Positions 25,351 through 35,559 are shown, counted from the stretch's first letter. The stretch: DNA of 56,105 nucleotides from Granulicatella balaenopterae (GCF_900111135.1 NZ_FOGF01000011.1:1-56105), one strand, 5' to 3'. Translations and numbers: made by a program. Notes: generated by a model from the letters alone, not told the origin.

Positions 25351-26574
25351 TTAATAATCTGTGTCTTTTGAATAAGATGTTTGAGCATTCCATAATAGGT
25401 ATTCTTTTACGCCAGCATCTTCAAGGGCATCAATTTGTTCACGGACTTGTTCTGGACCGTATGCTTGATAGGTTCCAGGAGTTAAATAGCTCGCCGTAAA
25501 ATCTTGTAACCAAGGTCTTGAAATTGGGGAAGGATTCACATTGGCTAAGCGTTCATTTTCTAATTGCATATAACCATAGACAATCTCATATGGATGCAAG
25601 TCAGGATTAATAACACCAAAGCTACCATCTCCCCAGTGACTAGGGTAGATCATCGCTGAAATAACATCAACATTTTGGGCGATTTTTGAGAAGTTTTGGC
25701 CAATACCACCAGCTTCGTCAATCGTTGTAGCATATCCGAATAAATCTACTGATAACTTCACACCAAAAGGTTTTAAGGCTTCATGGACATATTGGACAAA
25801 ATCAGTAATAACTGCTACACGTGCAGCATTATCGTCTTCATAATCGGCATAGTCGCCCTTATCATATGTTAAATATTGTTCAAAGTTTTCAAAGCCTTCT
25901 GGGAAACGCACATAGTCAAGTTGGATTTCTTTAAAGCCGATTTTTGCTGCACCAATTGCGACATCAACGGCATACTTCCAAGTCTCTTTATTGAAAGGAT
26001 TCACAAAGGCCTCACCACCATGATTCGTCCAGACGGTACCATTTTGTCGAATAAAGGATAGTTCTGGATGTTGGAAAGCTAGTCGTGAATCTTTAAAGGA
26101 AACAATACGAGCAATTGGATAAATCTGATGCTCTTCAAAGCTCTTCATCATTGCTTGGGTATCACTAACTTGTAGTGTCATATTTGGCTTAATGTAGGGA
26201 TTTTCAACTGGCAAATCAACAGTAATCTTACCGTAATCATCACGAACATCTAAGACAATCGCATTAAGGTTCGTACTCGTTAATAAATTGGTAATCGTTG
26301 ATAGTCCTTCGTCAATCGCATTCGCTTGTGTGTAGATTCCTTTGACACCATCAATTGGATAATCAATATGAATCCCACTATCGTAAAAATATTCTTGTGG
26401 TAAGTTCTTAGGAATTCGTAATAAGCCAGATTTTCTAAGAGTAATCTTTTGACTTTCGGCTTGTTCCTTATATTCTTCGGCATGGATATCTAGATTTGTT
26501 GTGTGATAATAACTAAAGCCAATACCGGTAAGTAGGGTTGTTAGTAATAGTAATTTTTTGTGATAAGTCTTCAT
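25351..26574 (-). CDS. Secreted/membrane-anchored putative glycoside hydrolase (DUF4015 type)
   Basis: This 407-residue protein has a basic N-terminus and one hydrophobic segment (about 8-24) serving as signal anchor or signal peptide, so the rest is outside the cell. The remainder matches the DUF4015 TIM-barrel family: VKGIYTQANAID opens the barrel, NAIVLDVRDDYGKI is followed by IARIVSFKD, GFKEIQLDYVRFPEG carries acidic residues at a barrel strand end, and LSVDLFGY and DVISAMIYPSHW come later. Substrate is unknown; a cell-wall glycan is plausible. It lies 11 bases after the YkyA-type lipoprotein gene, in one operon. Confidence 0.85.
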   Translation of the reverse strand: MKTYHKKLLLLTTLLTGIGFSYYHTTNLDIHAEEYKEQAESQKITLRKSGLLRIPKNLPQEYFYDSGIHIDYPIDGVKGIYTQANAIDEGLSTITNLLTSTNLNAIVLDVRDDYGKITVDLPVENPYIKPNMTLQVSDTQAMMKSFEEHQIYPIARIVSFKDSRLAFQHPELSFIRQNGTVWTNHGGEAFVNPFNKETWKYAVDVAIGAAKIGFKEIQLDYVRFPEGFENFEQYLTYDKGDYADYEDDNAARVAVITDFVQYVHEALKPFGVKLSVDLFGYATTIDEAGGIGQNFSKIAQNVDVISAMIYPSHWGDGSFGVINPDLHPYEIVYGYMQLENERLANVNPSPISRPWLQDFTASYLTPGTYQAYGPEQVREQIDALEDAGVKEYLLWNAQTSYSKDTDY

Positions 26575-26585
26575 TTTGGCCTCCT

Positions 26586-27218
26586 TTATTCATTTTGGCT
26601 GCTTGTTAGGCGAGCTTTTGCAATACGGATTGGTTTATCAATTGTCATTAGTTGCTCATTAATTTGTTCGACGCAATCTTGTCTTTCCATCGCTGCGTCA
26701 TTAATGGCAATGATTTTGTTGTTTAAGGCATCATAATTTAGACTAGTGGTACCTAATGATTTGAAAAAATCTGTCTCTTGTTGTAATTGAGGTTCTGCTA
26801 GGCGAATATATTCATTAGAAGCATCAATTATTTGTTCCAATGTATTGGTAATAATTTGTATTTCGGCTAGGGGGTGATCTTTGTCCATATTTTTTATTAA
26901 TGTTGTATTTTCATGTTCTAATAAATGAACTTCTTTTTTAAAGCCGGCCATAATTTCTTGACGATTTTTAATGTTTTCAAAGACTTTACCATTACCTTCT
27001 GCATATTGGCTCATATCGGAATTAGTGGTTAGTTCTTGTTCCCATTCGGTTTGTAAGCTTGTTTCTAGTTCTTGAATGGCATTGAGCTGTACCGTTATTT
27101 TCGGCAGGATTTCTTGAATGGCTTCTAAGCTAGCCGAAAGTTTGGGTGCTCGTTTGCCACATGCTAGTAATACTAAACTACAACCCATCAAGGCTAAGAT
27201 AAACTTTATCTTTTTCAT
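26586..27218 (-). CDS. YkyA-type cell-wall-binding lipoprotein
   Basis: This 210-residue lipoprotein has a basic start (MKKIK), a hydrophobic stretch and a lipobox ending LLAC with the lipidated cysteine at residue 20. The mature part is predicted to be almost all helical, with many glutamates and glutamines and likely coiled-coil pairing (IQEILPKITVQLNAIQELE). This fits the YkyA-like family described as cell-wall binding; biochemical function is not established. It is the first gene of the minus-strand pair and has a good promoter. The start ATG at 27216-27218 lies behind AAAAGGAGAAC. Confidence 0.82.
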   Translation of the reverse strand: MKKIKFILALMGCSLVLLACGKRAPKLSASLEAIQEILPKITVQLNAIQELETSLQTEWEQELTTNSDMSQYAEGNGKVFENIKNRQEIMAGFKKEVHLLEHENTTLIKNMDKDHPLAEIQIITNTLEQIIDASNEYIRLAEPQLQQETDFFKSLGTTSLNYDALNNKIIAINDAAMERQDCVEQINEQLMTIDKPIRIAKARLTSSQNE

Positions 27219-27285
27219 GAGGTTCTCCTTTTCTTTTTGTGAATAATCTTATGTGATAAATACTAAATAGCCACAATTTATAGCC

Positions 27286-27314
27286 ATTATAATGTTTTTT
27301 TTTAAAATATACAA
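27286..27314 (-). promoter_or_regulatory. Promoter of the minus-strand surface-protein pair
   Basis: On the minus strand TTGTAT (27314-27309), a 17-base spacer and TATAAT (27291-27286) are found. This leaves a leader of about 60 bases. Confidence 0.7.
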
Positions 27315-27392
27315 ATTTACAGGCAAAATATAACGGTTTTGTGCCACAATTGTAAAGAGAATGCAAAAAAAGGCTATTCATTTACCTAATTG

Positions 27393-27401
27393 TGTTATAA
27401 T
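27393..27401 (+). promoter_or_regulatory. Extended -10 promoter of lspA-rluD-pyrR
   Basis: TGtTATAAT is at 27393-27401, about 68 bases before the lspA start codon. It is divergent from the minus-strand promoter. Confidence 0.7.
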
Positions 27402-27468
27402 AGAAAGGCAATTAAAAAAATGATAAAATTGTTCAACAAAATTGTATATAGGAAAGGAATCGCAGAGA

Positions 27469-27936
27469 ATGTGGATTTATATTTTAGTAGTAATTTTAGG
27501 AGTTGTTATTGATCAATTAGTAAAATTTTGGACAGTCGCAAATTTTGAAGTTTTTGCTGGTCAAGGCTTTATTCCAGGGGTAGTCGATATTTTTTATATT
27601 CGTAACCAAGGTGCTGCTTGGGGAATCCTTGAAGGTAAGATGTTTTTCTTTTATGTTATTACTGCTGTTGCGATTGGAGCATTAGCATATTTAATGTATC
27701 ATGAGCGTAATCATTCAAAGTTAGCTTTATTAGCGTACAGTTTAATGTTATCGGGGGCGGTTGGTAATTTTATTGATCGTATTCGTTTGGGCTATGTGAT
27801 TGATATGTTTCGCTTAGAGTTTGTACATTTTCCTATTTTTAATGTGGCAGATGCATTATTATCAATAGGAGTAGCAATTTTATTTATCTATATTTTATTT
27901 ATGGATAATCATAATGGAGGTCAAAATGGAAAATAA
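27469..27936 (+). CDS. lspA: Lipoprotein signal peptidase (signal peptidase II)
   Basis: This 155-residue membrane aspartic protease cuts the signal peptide of prolipoproteins after lipidation. Four hydrophobic helices are visible. The conserved blocks are RNQGAAWGIL, GNFIDRIRLGYVIDMF (first catalytic Asp) and FNVADALLSIGV (second catalytic Asp). The start is ATG 27469 after GGAAAGGA; the frame extends upstream to a TTG at 27442 that is not preceded by a ribosome site. It overlaps the start of rluD by 11 bases, indicating translational coupling. Confidence 0.95.
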   Translation: MWIYILVVILGVVIDQLVKFWTVANFEVFAGQGFIPGVVDIFYIRNQGAAWGILEGKMFFFYVITAVAIGALAYLMYHERNHSKLALLAYSLMLSGAVGNFIDRIRLGYVIDMFRLEFVHFPIFNVADALLSIGVAILFIYILFMDNHNGGQNGK

Positions 27937-28843
27937 ACAATTAAAAATGACGATAAGTGAAGAAAAAGGGCGTATTGATAAAGTATTAGCGAATCAGTTT
28001 ACAGATTATACGCGTACAGTCATCCAACAATGGTTAAAAGAAAAGGCTGTAACGGTCAATGGAGAGGTCGTTAAGGCGAATTATAAAGTGAAGCAAGGAG
28101 ATATGATTCATATTACAATCCCTGAAGAAGAAGTATTAGAGATTATTGCAGAAGATATTCCCTTAGATATTGTCTATGAAGATCAAGATGTCTTAGTGGT
28201 GAATAAGCCTTCCGGAATGGTGGTTCATCCATCGATTGGTCATACACATGGGACTTTAGTGAATGCTTTATTATTCCACTTGAAGGGGGACTTTGAACCA
28301 GCTGGCGAAAGTTTCCGTCCAGGGATTGTTCATCGTATTGATAAGGATACTTCTGGTTTGTTAGTGATTGCTAAGAATCCTAAAGCTCACTTAGGTTTAA
28401 GCGAACAATTAATGGACCATAGTATGCAACGCTCATATGTAGCTTTAGTAGAAGGAAACTTTCCGCATGAGACAGGGACCATTAATGCACCATTAAAACG
28501 CTCACCCCAAAATCGCTTAAAACGCATGGTCGATAAAGAAGGCAAACGTGCTGTCACTCACTTTGAAGTGTTAGAACAATTTAATGGCGCAACTTTATTA
28601 AGCTTACAATTAGAAACAGGACGCACTCACCAAATTCGTGCCCATATGGAATATATTAATCATCCAATTATCAATGACCCAATGTATCATCCAAAAGCAA
28701 ATGTGGCAACAGAATATGGTCAATTCTTACATGCGCAAACATTAGGATTTATCCAACCAGTAACAGGTGAAGAGTTATTCTTTACAAGTGAAGTACCAAC
28801 AGAATTTATCGAACGTTCAAAAGAATACCAAAATGAATTATAA
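27926..28843 (+). CDS. rluD: RluD-family 23S rRNA pseudouridine synthase
   Basis: This 305-residue enzyme isomerises uridines in large-subunit rRNA. An N-terminal S4 RNA-binding domain (about 12-75, [11 protein letters not shown]) precedes the catalytic domain with [11 protein letters not shown] (about 95-105) and the signature [16 protein letters not shown], whose first aspartate is the nucleophile. [10 protein letters not shown] lies near residue 235. The start ATG 27926 lies behind GGAGGTC, inside the lspA end. RluD is the best match among family members because of the S4 domain and the lspA neighbourhood; the exact rRNA site is not provable here. Confidence 0.9.
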   Translation: MENKQLKMTISEEKGRIDKVLANQFTDYTRTVIQQWLKEKAVTVNGEVVKANYKVKQGDMIHITIPEEEVLEIIAEDIPLDIVYEDQDVLVVNKPSGMVVHPSIGHTHGTLVNALLFHLKGDFEPAGESFRPGIVHRIDKDTSGLLVIAKNPKAHLGLSEQLMDHSMQRSYVALVEGNFPHETGTINAPLKRSPQNRLKRMVDKEGKRAVTHFEVLEQFNGATLLSLQLETGRTHQIRAHMEYINHPIINDPMYHPKANVATEYGQFLHAQTLGFIQPVTGEELFFTSEVPTEFIERSKEYQNEL

Positions 28844-28856
28844 AAGAGGTGTGATG

Positions 28857-29399
28857 ATGAAAGAAGTAGTGATTGTTGATGAAGCGGCTATGAACCGTGC
28901 TTTAACACGAATTAGTTATGAAATCATCGAGCAAAATAAAGGAATTGATGATTTAGTAATCGTAGGGATTAAGTCACGTGGAATTTATTTAGCGAAAAGA
29001 ATTGCCGAAAAGATTAAAAAAATTGAAAAAGTGGATTTACCAGTGGGGGAATTAGATATTACTTTATATCGTGATGATTGCCATAAGTCACAGTTAGATC
29101 AAGAAGTTGTGGTAAATGGTTCAATGATGCCTGTTGATATTCAAGGGAAGACCATTATTTTAGTAGATGATGTTTTATATACCGGTAGAACCGTTCGTGC
29201 GGCATTGGATGCGATTATGGATTTTGGTCGTCCTAAACGTATTAAATTAGCAATTTTAGTCGATCGAGGTCATCGTGAACTACCGATTCGCCCTGATTAT
29301 ATTGGGAAAAACATTCCAACTGCTAACACAGAAGAAGTCAGTGTACATGTAATAGAAATGGATGGAAAAGACGATATCGCACTTAAAAAAATGAATTAA
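28857..29399 (+). CDS. pyrR: PyrR bifunctional pyrimidine regulator / uracil phosphoribosyltransferase
   Basis: This 180-residue protein, in Bacillus, binds pyr mRNA in the presence of UMP to promote termination and also makes UMP from uracil. The PRPP-binding loop [18 protein letters not shown] (about 95-112) is intact, and the N-terminal [15 protein letters not shown] is typical. The start is ATG 28857, behind GAGGTG; the much longer frame from 28767 reads the rluD end in another frame. Unlike many Lactobacillales, no pyrimidine biosynthesis gene follows; efp does. It therefore acts in trans if it regulates. Confidence 0.93.
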   Translation: MKEVVIVDEAAMNRALTRISYEIIEQNKGIDDLVIVGIKSRGIYLAKRIAEKIKKIEKVDLPVGELDITLYRDDCHKSQLDQEVVVNGSMMPVDIQGKTIILVDDVLYTGRTVRAALDAIMDFGRPKRIKLAILVDRGHRELPIRPDYIGKNIPTANTEEVSVHVIEMDGKDDIALKKMN

Positions 29400-29464
29400 A
29401 CGACTATTTTTTAGTTTATCAATAAGTAAATTTCGTTTTTTATCGTGCAATTCGTGTGAAAATA

Positions 29465-29473
29465 TGGTATATA
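29465..29473 (+). promoter_or_regulatory. Extended -10 promoter of efp
   Basis: TGgTATATA lies at 29465-29473. The leader would be about 36 bases. Confidence 0.5.
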
Positions 29474-29515
29474 TTTATATGTGAGAAATTTTATGAAAAC
29501 ATAAGGAGAGATACA

Positions 29516-30079
29516 ATGATTAACGTAAATGATTTAAAAGCTGGTATGACTTTTATTTTAGATGGAAAATTATTAAAAGTATTAGAAATCAGCCACCACA
29601 AACCAGGTAAAGGTAATACTGTAATGCGTATGAAAATCCGTGACGTACGTACAGGTTCAACAGTAGATACAACAATGCGTCCTGATGAAAAAGTTGAAAA
29701 AGCACATATTGATACTAAAACAGTTCAATATTTATATAGCCAAGACGAAACGGCAGTATTTATGGATTTAGAAACATATGAACAATATGAAATTCCTGAA
29801 TCAACTATTGAATTAGAATTAAAATATATTTTAGAAAACATGGAAGTTAAAATCCAATTCTACGGTTCAGAAGTTATTGGAGTATCATTACCAACAACTG
29901 TAGTATTACAAGTTACTGAGACTCAACCATCTATTAAAGGTGCAACAGTTACAGGTTCTGGCAAACCAGCTACAATGGAAACTGGTTTAGTAGTAAGTGT
30001 TCCTGACTTTATCGAAGCAGGCGAATACTTAGAAGTTAATACTGCTGAAGGTACTTACGTTAAACGCGCAAGCAAATAA
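29516..30079 (+). CDS. efp: Elongation factor P
   Basis: This 187-residue translation factor rescues ribosomes stalled on polyproline. The three OB-like domains are present: the N-terminal [29 protein letters not shown] with the modifiable loop lysine (PGKG), and the C-terminal [33 protein letters not shown]. The loop type (HHKPGKGN) is one I associate with Lactobacillales. The start is ATG 29516 after AAGGAGAG; the longer frame begins at 29456 without homology. Codons are strongly biased to GAA/AAA/TTA, as in hup. Confidence 0.96.
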   Translation: MINVNDLKAGMTFILDGKLLKVLEISHHKPGKGNTVMRMKIRDVRTGSTVDTTMRPDEKVEKAHIDTKTVQYLYSQDETAVFMDLETYEQYEIPESTIELELKYILENMEVKIQFYGSEVIGVSLPTTVVLQVTETQPSIKGATVTGSGKPATMETGLVVSVPDFIEAGEYLEVNTAEGTYVKRASK

Positions 30080-30092
30080 TTCAGTCAATTTT

Positions 30093-30120
30093 AGAGGCGG
30101 GCATAAGCTCGTCTTTTTTT
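30093..30120 (+). terminator. Intrinsic terminator after efp
   Basis: AGGCGGGC (30095-30102) pairs with GCTCGTCT (30107-30114, two G-U) around ATAA and is followed by a T-run. Confidence 0.85.
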
Positions 30121-30225
30121 GTGCTTATTTTAGAAGAGTTGGGAGGCTTTTTTGCTAGGAATTTGCTTATTCCGCCGATTTTGGACTTGATTTTCCAAAA
30201 AAATAGCGATTTCTACTGTCTCATA

Positions 30226-30254
30226 TTGCACTAAAGTCTTAAGTATATTATAGT
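30226..30254 (+). promoter_or_regulatory. Promoter of prmA-rsmE-deoC
   Basis: TTGCAC (30226-30231), a 17-base spacer and TATAGT (30249-30254) form a fair match to the housekeeping consensus. Confidence 0.6.
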
Positions 30255-30323
30255 TAAAATAAGTTTCTATTTAGGTTAGGGAAATTTTTCGAGTAAACAA
30301 ATTATTATTAAAGGGGATTCGTT

Positions 30324-31274
30324 ATGGAATGGATTGAAGTATCAGTAGTAACACATTCTGAAAGTGTAGAAGCAATTTCAGAATTATTAACAAATTTAGG
30401 TTCACAAGGGGTATCAATTGAAGATCCAGCCGATTTCTATCAATTAAGTCAAGAACAATTAGAATGGTTAAAAGTCAATCAAAAACAATTATTCTCAACA
30501 GATGACGTCATTATCAAAGCATACTTTACAGATGAAGAATATTCACAAGATATGTTAAGTAAGATTAAAGCTAAGATTCACGAATTAAAAGATTTTGGTT
30601 TACAATTAGGTAAGGAAGAAGTTCACGTTGGTAAAGTTGGCCAACAAGACTGGGCAGAAGCTTGGAAGAGTTATTATTTCCCAGTACGTGTAACTAGAAA
30701 CTTAACAGTTGTACCTAGTTGGTTAGACTATACACCAGAACAAGCTAATGAGTTGTTAATCTTTTTAGATCCAGGTCTAGCATTTGGGACAGGAACACAT
30801 CCAACGACACAATTATCATTAGCGGCATTAGAGCAATATGTCCGTGGTGGTGAGCGTATGCTTGATGTGGGGACTGGTTCAGGTGTCTTAAGTATTGCAG
30901 CTAAGTTATTAGGCGTAGGTGAGATTACAGCTTATGATATTGATGAGATGGCAACACGTATTTCAAAAGAGAATATTCGCTTAAATCCATCTATTTCAGA
31001 TATTACTGTTAAAGAAAATAATTTATTAGTGGGTGTTCGTGAAGAAGCAGATCTAATCGTAGCGAATATCTTAGCCGAAATTTTAATGCAAATGCCAACA
31101 GATGCTTACAATAACTTAAAAGAAGGCGGACATTTAATCTTATCAGGAATTATCGATACAAAATTCGAAGATGTGAAAGCATTATACGAAGACGCTGGCT
31201 TTATCTTTAAGCAATCAATGCGCATGAAAGAATGGAATTGTATTATCTTTACAAAAGTAGGTGAAGAGGACTAA
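30324..31274 (+). CDS. prmA: Ribosomal protein L11 methyltransferase
   Basis: This 316-residue SAM-dependent enzyme trimethylates ribosomal protein L11. An N-terminal substrate-recognition domain (about 1-120, with WAEAWKSYYFP at its end) precedes a Rossmann methyltransferase domain with FLDPGLAFGTGTHPTT, motif I LDVGTGSGVLSIAA and motif IV DLIVANILAEIL. Length is normal. The start ATG 30324 follows AAAGGGG. Its stop overlaps the rsmE start in TAATG, a standard translational coupling for this pair. Confidence 0.95.
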   Translation: MEWIEVSVVTHSESVEAISELLTNLGSQGVSIEDPADFYQLSQEQLEWLKVNQKQLFSTDDVIIKAYFTDEEYSQDMLSKIKAKIHELKDFGLQLGKEEVHVGKVGQQDWAEAWKSYYFPVRVTRNLTVVPSWLDYTPEQANELLIFLDPGLAFGTGTHPTTQLSLAALEQYVRGGERMLDVGTGSGVLSIAAKLLGVGEITAYDIDEMATRISKENIRLNPSISDITVKENNLLVGVREEADLIVANILAEILMQMPTDAYNNLKEGGHLILSGIIDTKFEDVKALYEDAGFIFKQSMRMKEWNCIIFTKVGEED

Positions 31275-32026
31275 TGCAACGTTATTTTATTGAAGAAGCC
31301 TTAACTCTTGGTACAGAAATTGAAGTGACAGATGATATTTATCACCATATGATTCGTGTTATGCGTATGAAAGAAGGTGAAAAATGTTGGTTTGTCGATA
31401 CAAATCACGAATTATTCCAAATTAGCGTCAAAAAAATTAAAGAAAAATTAGTAATTGTGTCAATCGACGAACAAGTAGCTCAAAACGTTGAAATGCCCAT
31501 CAATGTAGCGATTGCGTGTGGCTTACCTAAAGGCGATAAATTGGATTTAATTGTCCAAAAATCAACTGAATTAGGGGTAAATAAAATTATACCGATGACA
31601 ATCGTGAGAAATGTGGTAAAATGGAAACAAGACAAGATGGTTAAGAAAGTTAGTCGCTTACAAAAGATTGCTAAAGAGGCAGCTGAACAATCACATCGCT
31701 TGCAGATTCCTGAAGTGACAAGCGTGATGTCTATTAAAGAGATTATTGCTTTATCCAAAGATTATGATGCAACGATTGTGGCTTATGAAGAAGAAGCAAA
31801 AGTAGGTGAAGCATCAGCCTTTGCTAAGACACTTGCAAGCCTTTCACCCGGTCAGTCCATTTTAATGATTTTTGGCTCTGAAGGTGGTTTGACCCCTGAA
31901 GAAGTCGAACAAATGACACAAGCTGGAATAATTGCTTGCGGCTTAGGGCCACGTATTTTACGTACTGAAACAGCACCATTGTATGCCTTGGCTGCTATTT
32001 CTTATCATTTTGAATTACAAAAATAA
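31274..32026 (+). CDS. rsmE: 16S rRNA m3U1498 methyltransferase
   Basis: This 250-residue SPOUT-class (trefoil knot) methyltransferase modifies U1498 of 16S rRNA. An N-terminal PUA-like domain is followed by the knot region with ILMIFGSEGGLTPEE and the C-terminal LGPRILRTETAPLYAL, the hallmark of RsmE. The start ATG 31274 overlaps the prmA stop. deoC follows after 30 bases with its own ribosome site. Confidence 0.95.
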   Translation: MQRYFIEEALTLGTEIEVTDDIYHHMIRVMRMKEGEKCWFVDTNHELFQISVKKIKEKLVIVSIDEQVAQNVEMPINVAIACGLPKGDKLDLIVQKSTELGVNKIIPMTIVRNVVKWKQDKMVKKVSRLQKIAKEAAEQSHRLQIPEVTSVMSIKEIIALSKDYDATIVAYEEEAKVGEASAFAKTLASLSPGQSILMIFGSEGGLTPEEVEQMTQAGIIACGLGPRILRTETAPLYALAAISYHFELQK

Positions 32027-32056
32027 ATTTATTTAAAGAAAAGGAGATTTTTTATT

Positions 32057-32731
32057 ATGACAAAATTATCAAAATATATCGACCACACATTATTAAAACC
32101 TCAAGCTACAAAGGAACAAATTTTAGCATTATGTGAAGAAGCTAAAAAATACGATTTCAAATCTGTATGTGTGAATCCTTTCTGGGTAGCTACTGCTAAA
32201 AAAGCTTTAGAAGGTTCAGATGTGTTAGTTTGTACAGTAATTGGTTTCCCTTTAGGAGCGAATACTGCTGAGGTTAAAGCTTTTGAAACAAAAGAAGCGA
32301 TTGCCCAAGGTGCGGGTGAAGTAGATATGGTTATTAATGTTGGCGCATTAAAATCTAATGACTTACAAACAGTTAAAGAAGATATCAAAGCAGTTGTCAA
32401 TGAAGCAAAAGGTAAAGCTACTTCTAAAGTAATTATCGAAACTTGTTTATTAACTGACGAAGAAAAAGTAACAGCTTGCGAACTAGCTAAAGAAGCAGGT
32501 GCTGATTTTGTTAAGACTTCAACTGGTTTCTCAACTGGTGGAGCTACAGTAGAAGATATCGCTTTAATGAGAAAAACAGTAGGACCAGACATGGGCGTTA
32601 AAGCTAGTGGCGGTGTACGCTCATACGAAGATGCAATGGCAATGATTGAAGCAGGCGCAACTCGTTTAGGCGCATCAAGTGGTGTTGCAATCGTTACTAA
32701 CCAAGCAGCAGACCCATCACTTGACTACTAA
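32057..32731 (+). CDS. deoC: Deoxyribose-phosphate aldolase
   Basis: This 224-residue TIM-barrel class I aldolase splits deoxyribose 5-phosphate to glyceraldehyde 3-phosphate and acetaldehyde in deoxynucleoside catabolism. [10 protein letters not shown] at the start, [13 protein letters not shown] in the middle, [14 protein letters not shown] with the Schiff-base lysine (about 155) and [13 protein letters not shown] with the second catalytic lysine are all present. A partner, deoD, lies about 17 kb downstream, so a classical deo operon is not formed. The start ATG 32057 follows AAGGAG. Confidence 0.97.
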   Translation: MTKLSKYIDHTLLKPQATKEQILALCEEAKKYDFKSVCVNPFWVATAKKALEGSDVLVCTVIGFPLGANTAEVKAFETKEAIAQGAGEVDMVINVGALKSNDLQTVKEDIKAVVNEAKGKATSKVIIETCLLTDEEKVTACELAKEAGADFVKTSTGFSTGGATVEDIALMRKTVGPDMGVKASGGVRSYEDAMAMIEAGATRLGASSGVAIVTNQAADPSLDY

Positions 32732-32787
32732 GATAAACTAACTATAAAAAATAATAAACCAACCCAAACTTGAAAGGAGGGAAAAGC

Positions 32788-35007
32788 ATGCCCCAAAGAA
32801 AAACGTATAAGGCGGAAGAAGTTATTGAGATGTGTCGTCAATATATGGACGATGATAGTATTTTATTTATTGAAAAAGCATTAGAATATGCAACCTTTGC
32901 CCATCGTGATCAGATTCGCAAATCTGGGGAACCTTATATTATCCATCCTATTCAAGTTGCGGGTATTTTAGCTGAATTACGATTAGATCCAGATACAATT
33001 GCGACTGGTTTTTTACATGATGTTGTGGAAGATACAGGTTTTACAATTGATGATATTGAATATGTATTCGGCAAGGATGTTGCTTTTTTAGTAGATGGTG
33101 TCACAAAATTAGGTAAAATCAAGTATAAGTCTCACGAGGAACAACAAGCGGAGAATCACCGTAAGATGTTACTAGCGATGGCTAATGATTTGCGCGTCAT
33201 TATGGTCAAATTAGCTGACCGTGTGCATAATATTCGTACACTTAATTTCCATAAGCCGGAAAAACAACGCATTATTGCCAATGAGACTTTAGAAATCTAT
33301 GCACCATTAGCTCATCGTTTAGGGATGAACCGCATTAAATGGGAATTAGAAGACACTTCGCTTCGTTATTTGAATCCGCAACAATATTACCGTATCGTGA
33401 ATTTAATGAATGAAAAGCGTGAAGAGCGTGAAGAATACATTCATACAACGATTGCACAAATTGAAGAAGCGACACAGGATTTAGAGATTCATTCAGAAAT
33501 CTATGGACGTCCAAAGCATATTTATTCGATTTACCGCAAGATGAAGGATCAAAAGAAACAATTCAGTGAGATATATGATTTACTAGCTATTCGTGTATTA
33601 GTTGACAGTATCCGTGATTGTTATGCTGTCTTAGGAAGTATCCATACTAAGTGGAAGCCAATGCCGGGACGTTTTAAAGATTATATCGCCATGCCAAAAG
33701 AAAATATGTATCAGTCCATCCATACAACTGTGATTGGGCCAGGAGGTAAGCCGGTCGAGATTCAGATTCGTACATTTGAAATGCATGAAGTTGCTGAATT
33801 CGGGGTTGCTGCTCACTGGGCATATAAAAAAGGCAATAAAAAACAAGTAAAAGATGATCCATTAAAGAATCAATTGAAATGGTTTAAAGATTTAATTGAA
33901 TTACAAAATGAATCAAATGATGCGCATGATTTCGTTGAGAGTGTTAAAGAAGATATCTTTAAAGATAAAGTGTATGTCTTTACTCCAAAAGGTGATGTTT
34001 CAGAATTACCATTAGGCTCAGGACCATTAGATTTTGCATATAATATTCATACTGAAATTGGCCATAAGACAACTGGTGCAAAGGTTAATAATAAGATTGT
34101 ACCATTGAATTATAAGCTTCAAACAGGGGATATTGTTGAAGTAATGACCTCACCGAACTCATTCGGGCCATCACGTGACTGGATTAACTTAGTAGCAACA
34201 AATCGCGCTAAAAATAAAATTCGTCGTTTCTTTAAATTACAAGACCGTGAAAAAATGATTATTCGTGGACGCGAGATGCTTGAAAAACAATTAATCGAAA
34301 TGGAATTTACTCCAAAAGAACTGATGAATAAGCAAGCAATCAAAGACTTAGCAGCGAGATTTAATTTTGGAACTGAGGACGATATGTTTGCAGCAATTGG
34401 CTTTAATGAATTATCCGTCCAAACAGCAGCCAATCGCATGACCGAAAAATTACGTCGTGAAATGGAACAACAAAAAGTTCAAGAAGAAGCTTTTGAACAG
34501 ACCGTAACTGAGACAAAACAGAAGAAAGATTCTCAAAAAATGAAAATCCGTCATGAAGGTGGCGTCATTATTGAAGGAGTCGATAATCTATTAATTCGTC
34601 TGAGTCGTTGTTGTAATCCAGTCCCAGGCGATGAGATTATTGGTTATATTACAAAAGGGCGTGGTATTTCGGTTCACCGTAAGGACTGTCCGAATGTCCA
34701 AGTACCAGAAGACCAAGAGAATCGTTTGATTGATGTTGGTTGGGAAGATGAATCGAATTCTACTTTACAATATGATACGGAGTTGATTATTGAAGGATTT
34801 AATCGCAATGGCTTATTGAATGAAGTCTTAAATGTTATCAATAGTGTTACCAAATCATTGAATTCCGTGAATGGTAAGATTGATGCGAATAAGATGGCGG
34901 TCATAACAGTCAAAATAGGAATCGCTAATACTGAACAACTAGATTTTATTGTTGATAAGATTAAACAAATTCCAGATGTATATAGTGTTAGACGTGTGAT
35001 TTCTTAA
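32788..35007 (+). CDS. relA: Bifunctional (p)ppGpp synthetase/hydrolase Rel
   Basis: This 739-residue stringent-response enzyme makes and degrades (p)ppGpp in response to amino-acid starvation at the ribosome. Domains in order: HD hydrolase (about 30-190; [16 protein letters not shown] and LHDVVEDTG, with both metal ligands intact), synthetase (about 240-370; [14 protein letters not shown]), TGS (about 395-455; [10 protein letters not shown]), a helical and zinc-finger-like region ([15 protein letters not shown]) and a C-terminal ACT domain. Intact HD and synthetase motifs argue for a bifunctional Rel. The start is ATG 32788 behind AAAGGAGGG; the frame extends to a TTG at 32770. dtd follows after 13 bases, a pairing common in Firmicutes. 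Confidence 0.96.
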   Translation: MPQRKTYKAEEVIEMCRQYMDDDSILFIEKALEYATFAHRDQIRKSGEPYIIHPIQVAGILAELRLDPDTIATGFLHDVVEDTGFTIDDIEYVFGKDVAFLVDGVTKLGKIKYKSHEEQQAENHRKMLLAMANDLRVIMVKLADRVHNIRTLNFHKPEKQRIIANETLEIYAPLAHRLGMNRIKWELEDTSLRYLNPQQYYRIVNLMNEKREEREEYIHTTIAQIEEATQDLEIHSEIYGRPKHIYSIYRKMKDQKKQFSEIYDLLAIRVLVDSIRDCYAVLGSIHTKWKPMPGRFKDYIAMPKENMYQSIHTTVIGPGGKPVEIQIRTFEMHEVAEFGVAAHWAYKKGNKKQVKDDPLKNQLKWFKDLIELQNESNDAHDFVESVKEDIFKDKVYVFTPKGDVSELPLGSGPLDFAYNIHTEIGHKTTGAKVNNKIVPLNYKLQTGDIVEVMTSPNSFGPSRDWINLVATNRAKNKIRRFFKLQDREKMIIRGREMLEKQLIEMEFTPKELMNKQAIKDLAARFNFGTEDDMFAAIGFNELSVQTAANRMTEKLRREMEQQKVQEEAFEQTVTETKQKKDSQKMKIRHEGGVIIEGVDNLLIRLSRCCNPVPGDEIIGYITKGRGISVHRKDCPNVQVPEDQENRLIDVGWEDESNSTLQYDTELIIEGFNRNGLLNEVLNVINSVTKSLNSVNGKIDANKMAVITVKIGIANTEQLDFIVDKIKQIPDVYSVRRVIS

Positions 35008-35020
35008 AGGAGATGAATCG

Positions 35021-35467
35021 ATGAAATTAGTAATCCAACGTGTAAAAGAATCATCAGTAGCAATCGATGGCCAAGTTGTTGGCGCAATTGATAAAGGCTT
35101 TATGATTTTGGTGGGTGTGACTCATGAAGATACTTCAGCAGATGTTGATTATTTAGTGAAGAAGACTAGCCAATTACGTATCTTTGAAGATGAGAATGGT
35201 AAGATGAACTTAGATATTAAACAAGTCGGTGGTTCGATTCTTTCTATTTCACAATTTACTTTATTAGCCAATACGAAAAAGGGTAATCGACCAAGTTTTA
35301 TTGAAGCAGCTAAGCCAGAATTAGGTGAGGCTTTATATCAAGAATTTAATGATAAGTTACGTCAAGAAGGACTAACTGTTGAAACAGGTCAGTTTGGTGC
35401 TGATATGAAGGTATCCTTAATCAATGATGGTCCGGTAACCATTATCTTAGATTCAAAAAATCGATAA
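35021..35467 (+). CDS. dtd: D-aminoacyl-tRNA deacylase
   Basis: This 148-residue dimeric enzyme hydrolyses D-amino acids wrongly attached to t[25 protein letters not shown] contains the SQFT motif and the substrate-binding loop, and the Gly-cisPro motif appears as DGPVT near the C-terminus. The start ATG 35021 follows AAAGGAGATG. It is co-transcribed with rel and ends at a strong terminator. Confidence 0.96.
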   Translation: MKLVIQRVKESSVAIDGQVVGAIDKGFMILVGVTHEDTSADVDYLVKKTSQLRIFEDENGKMNLDIKQVGGSILSISQFTLLANTKKGNRPSFIEAAKPELGEALYQEFNDKLRQEGLTVETGQFGADMKVSLINDGPVTIILDSKNR

Positions 35468-35473
35468 TAGGTT

Positions 35474-35506
35474 AAAAGGCAAAAGAAAGTTATCTTTTGT
35501 CTTTTT
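35474..35506 (+). terminator. Intrinsic terminator after rel-dtd
   Basis: An 11-bp stem (35476-35486 with 35493-35503, one G-U) is followed by a T-rich tail. Confidence 0.85.
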
Positions 35507-35519
35507 CTATGCGATTCTT

Positions 35520-35525
35520 TACAAT
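35520..35525 (+). promoter_or_regulatory. Candidate -10 of the cysteine desulfurase gene
   Basis: TACAAT at 35520-35525 lies 35 bases before the GTG start. No clear -35 is seen. Confidence 0.4.
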
Positions 35526-35559
35526 AGAAAGATAGGAAAATGAAAGAAGGGTTATATTA

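Noticed and set aside
29400-29515. PyrR-dependent attenuator downstream of pyrR
   Set aside because: No binding-loop consensus or terminator hairpin precedes efp, only an ordinary promoter-like string.
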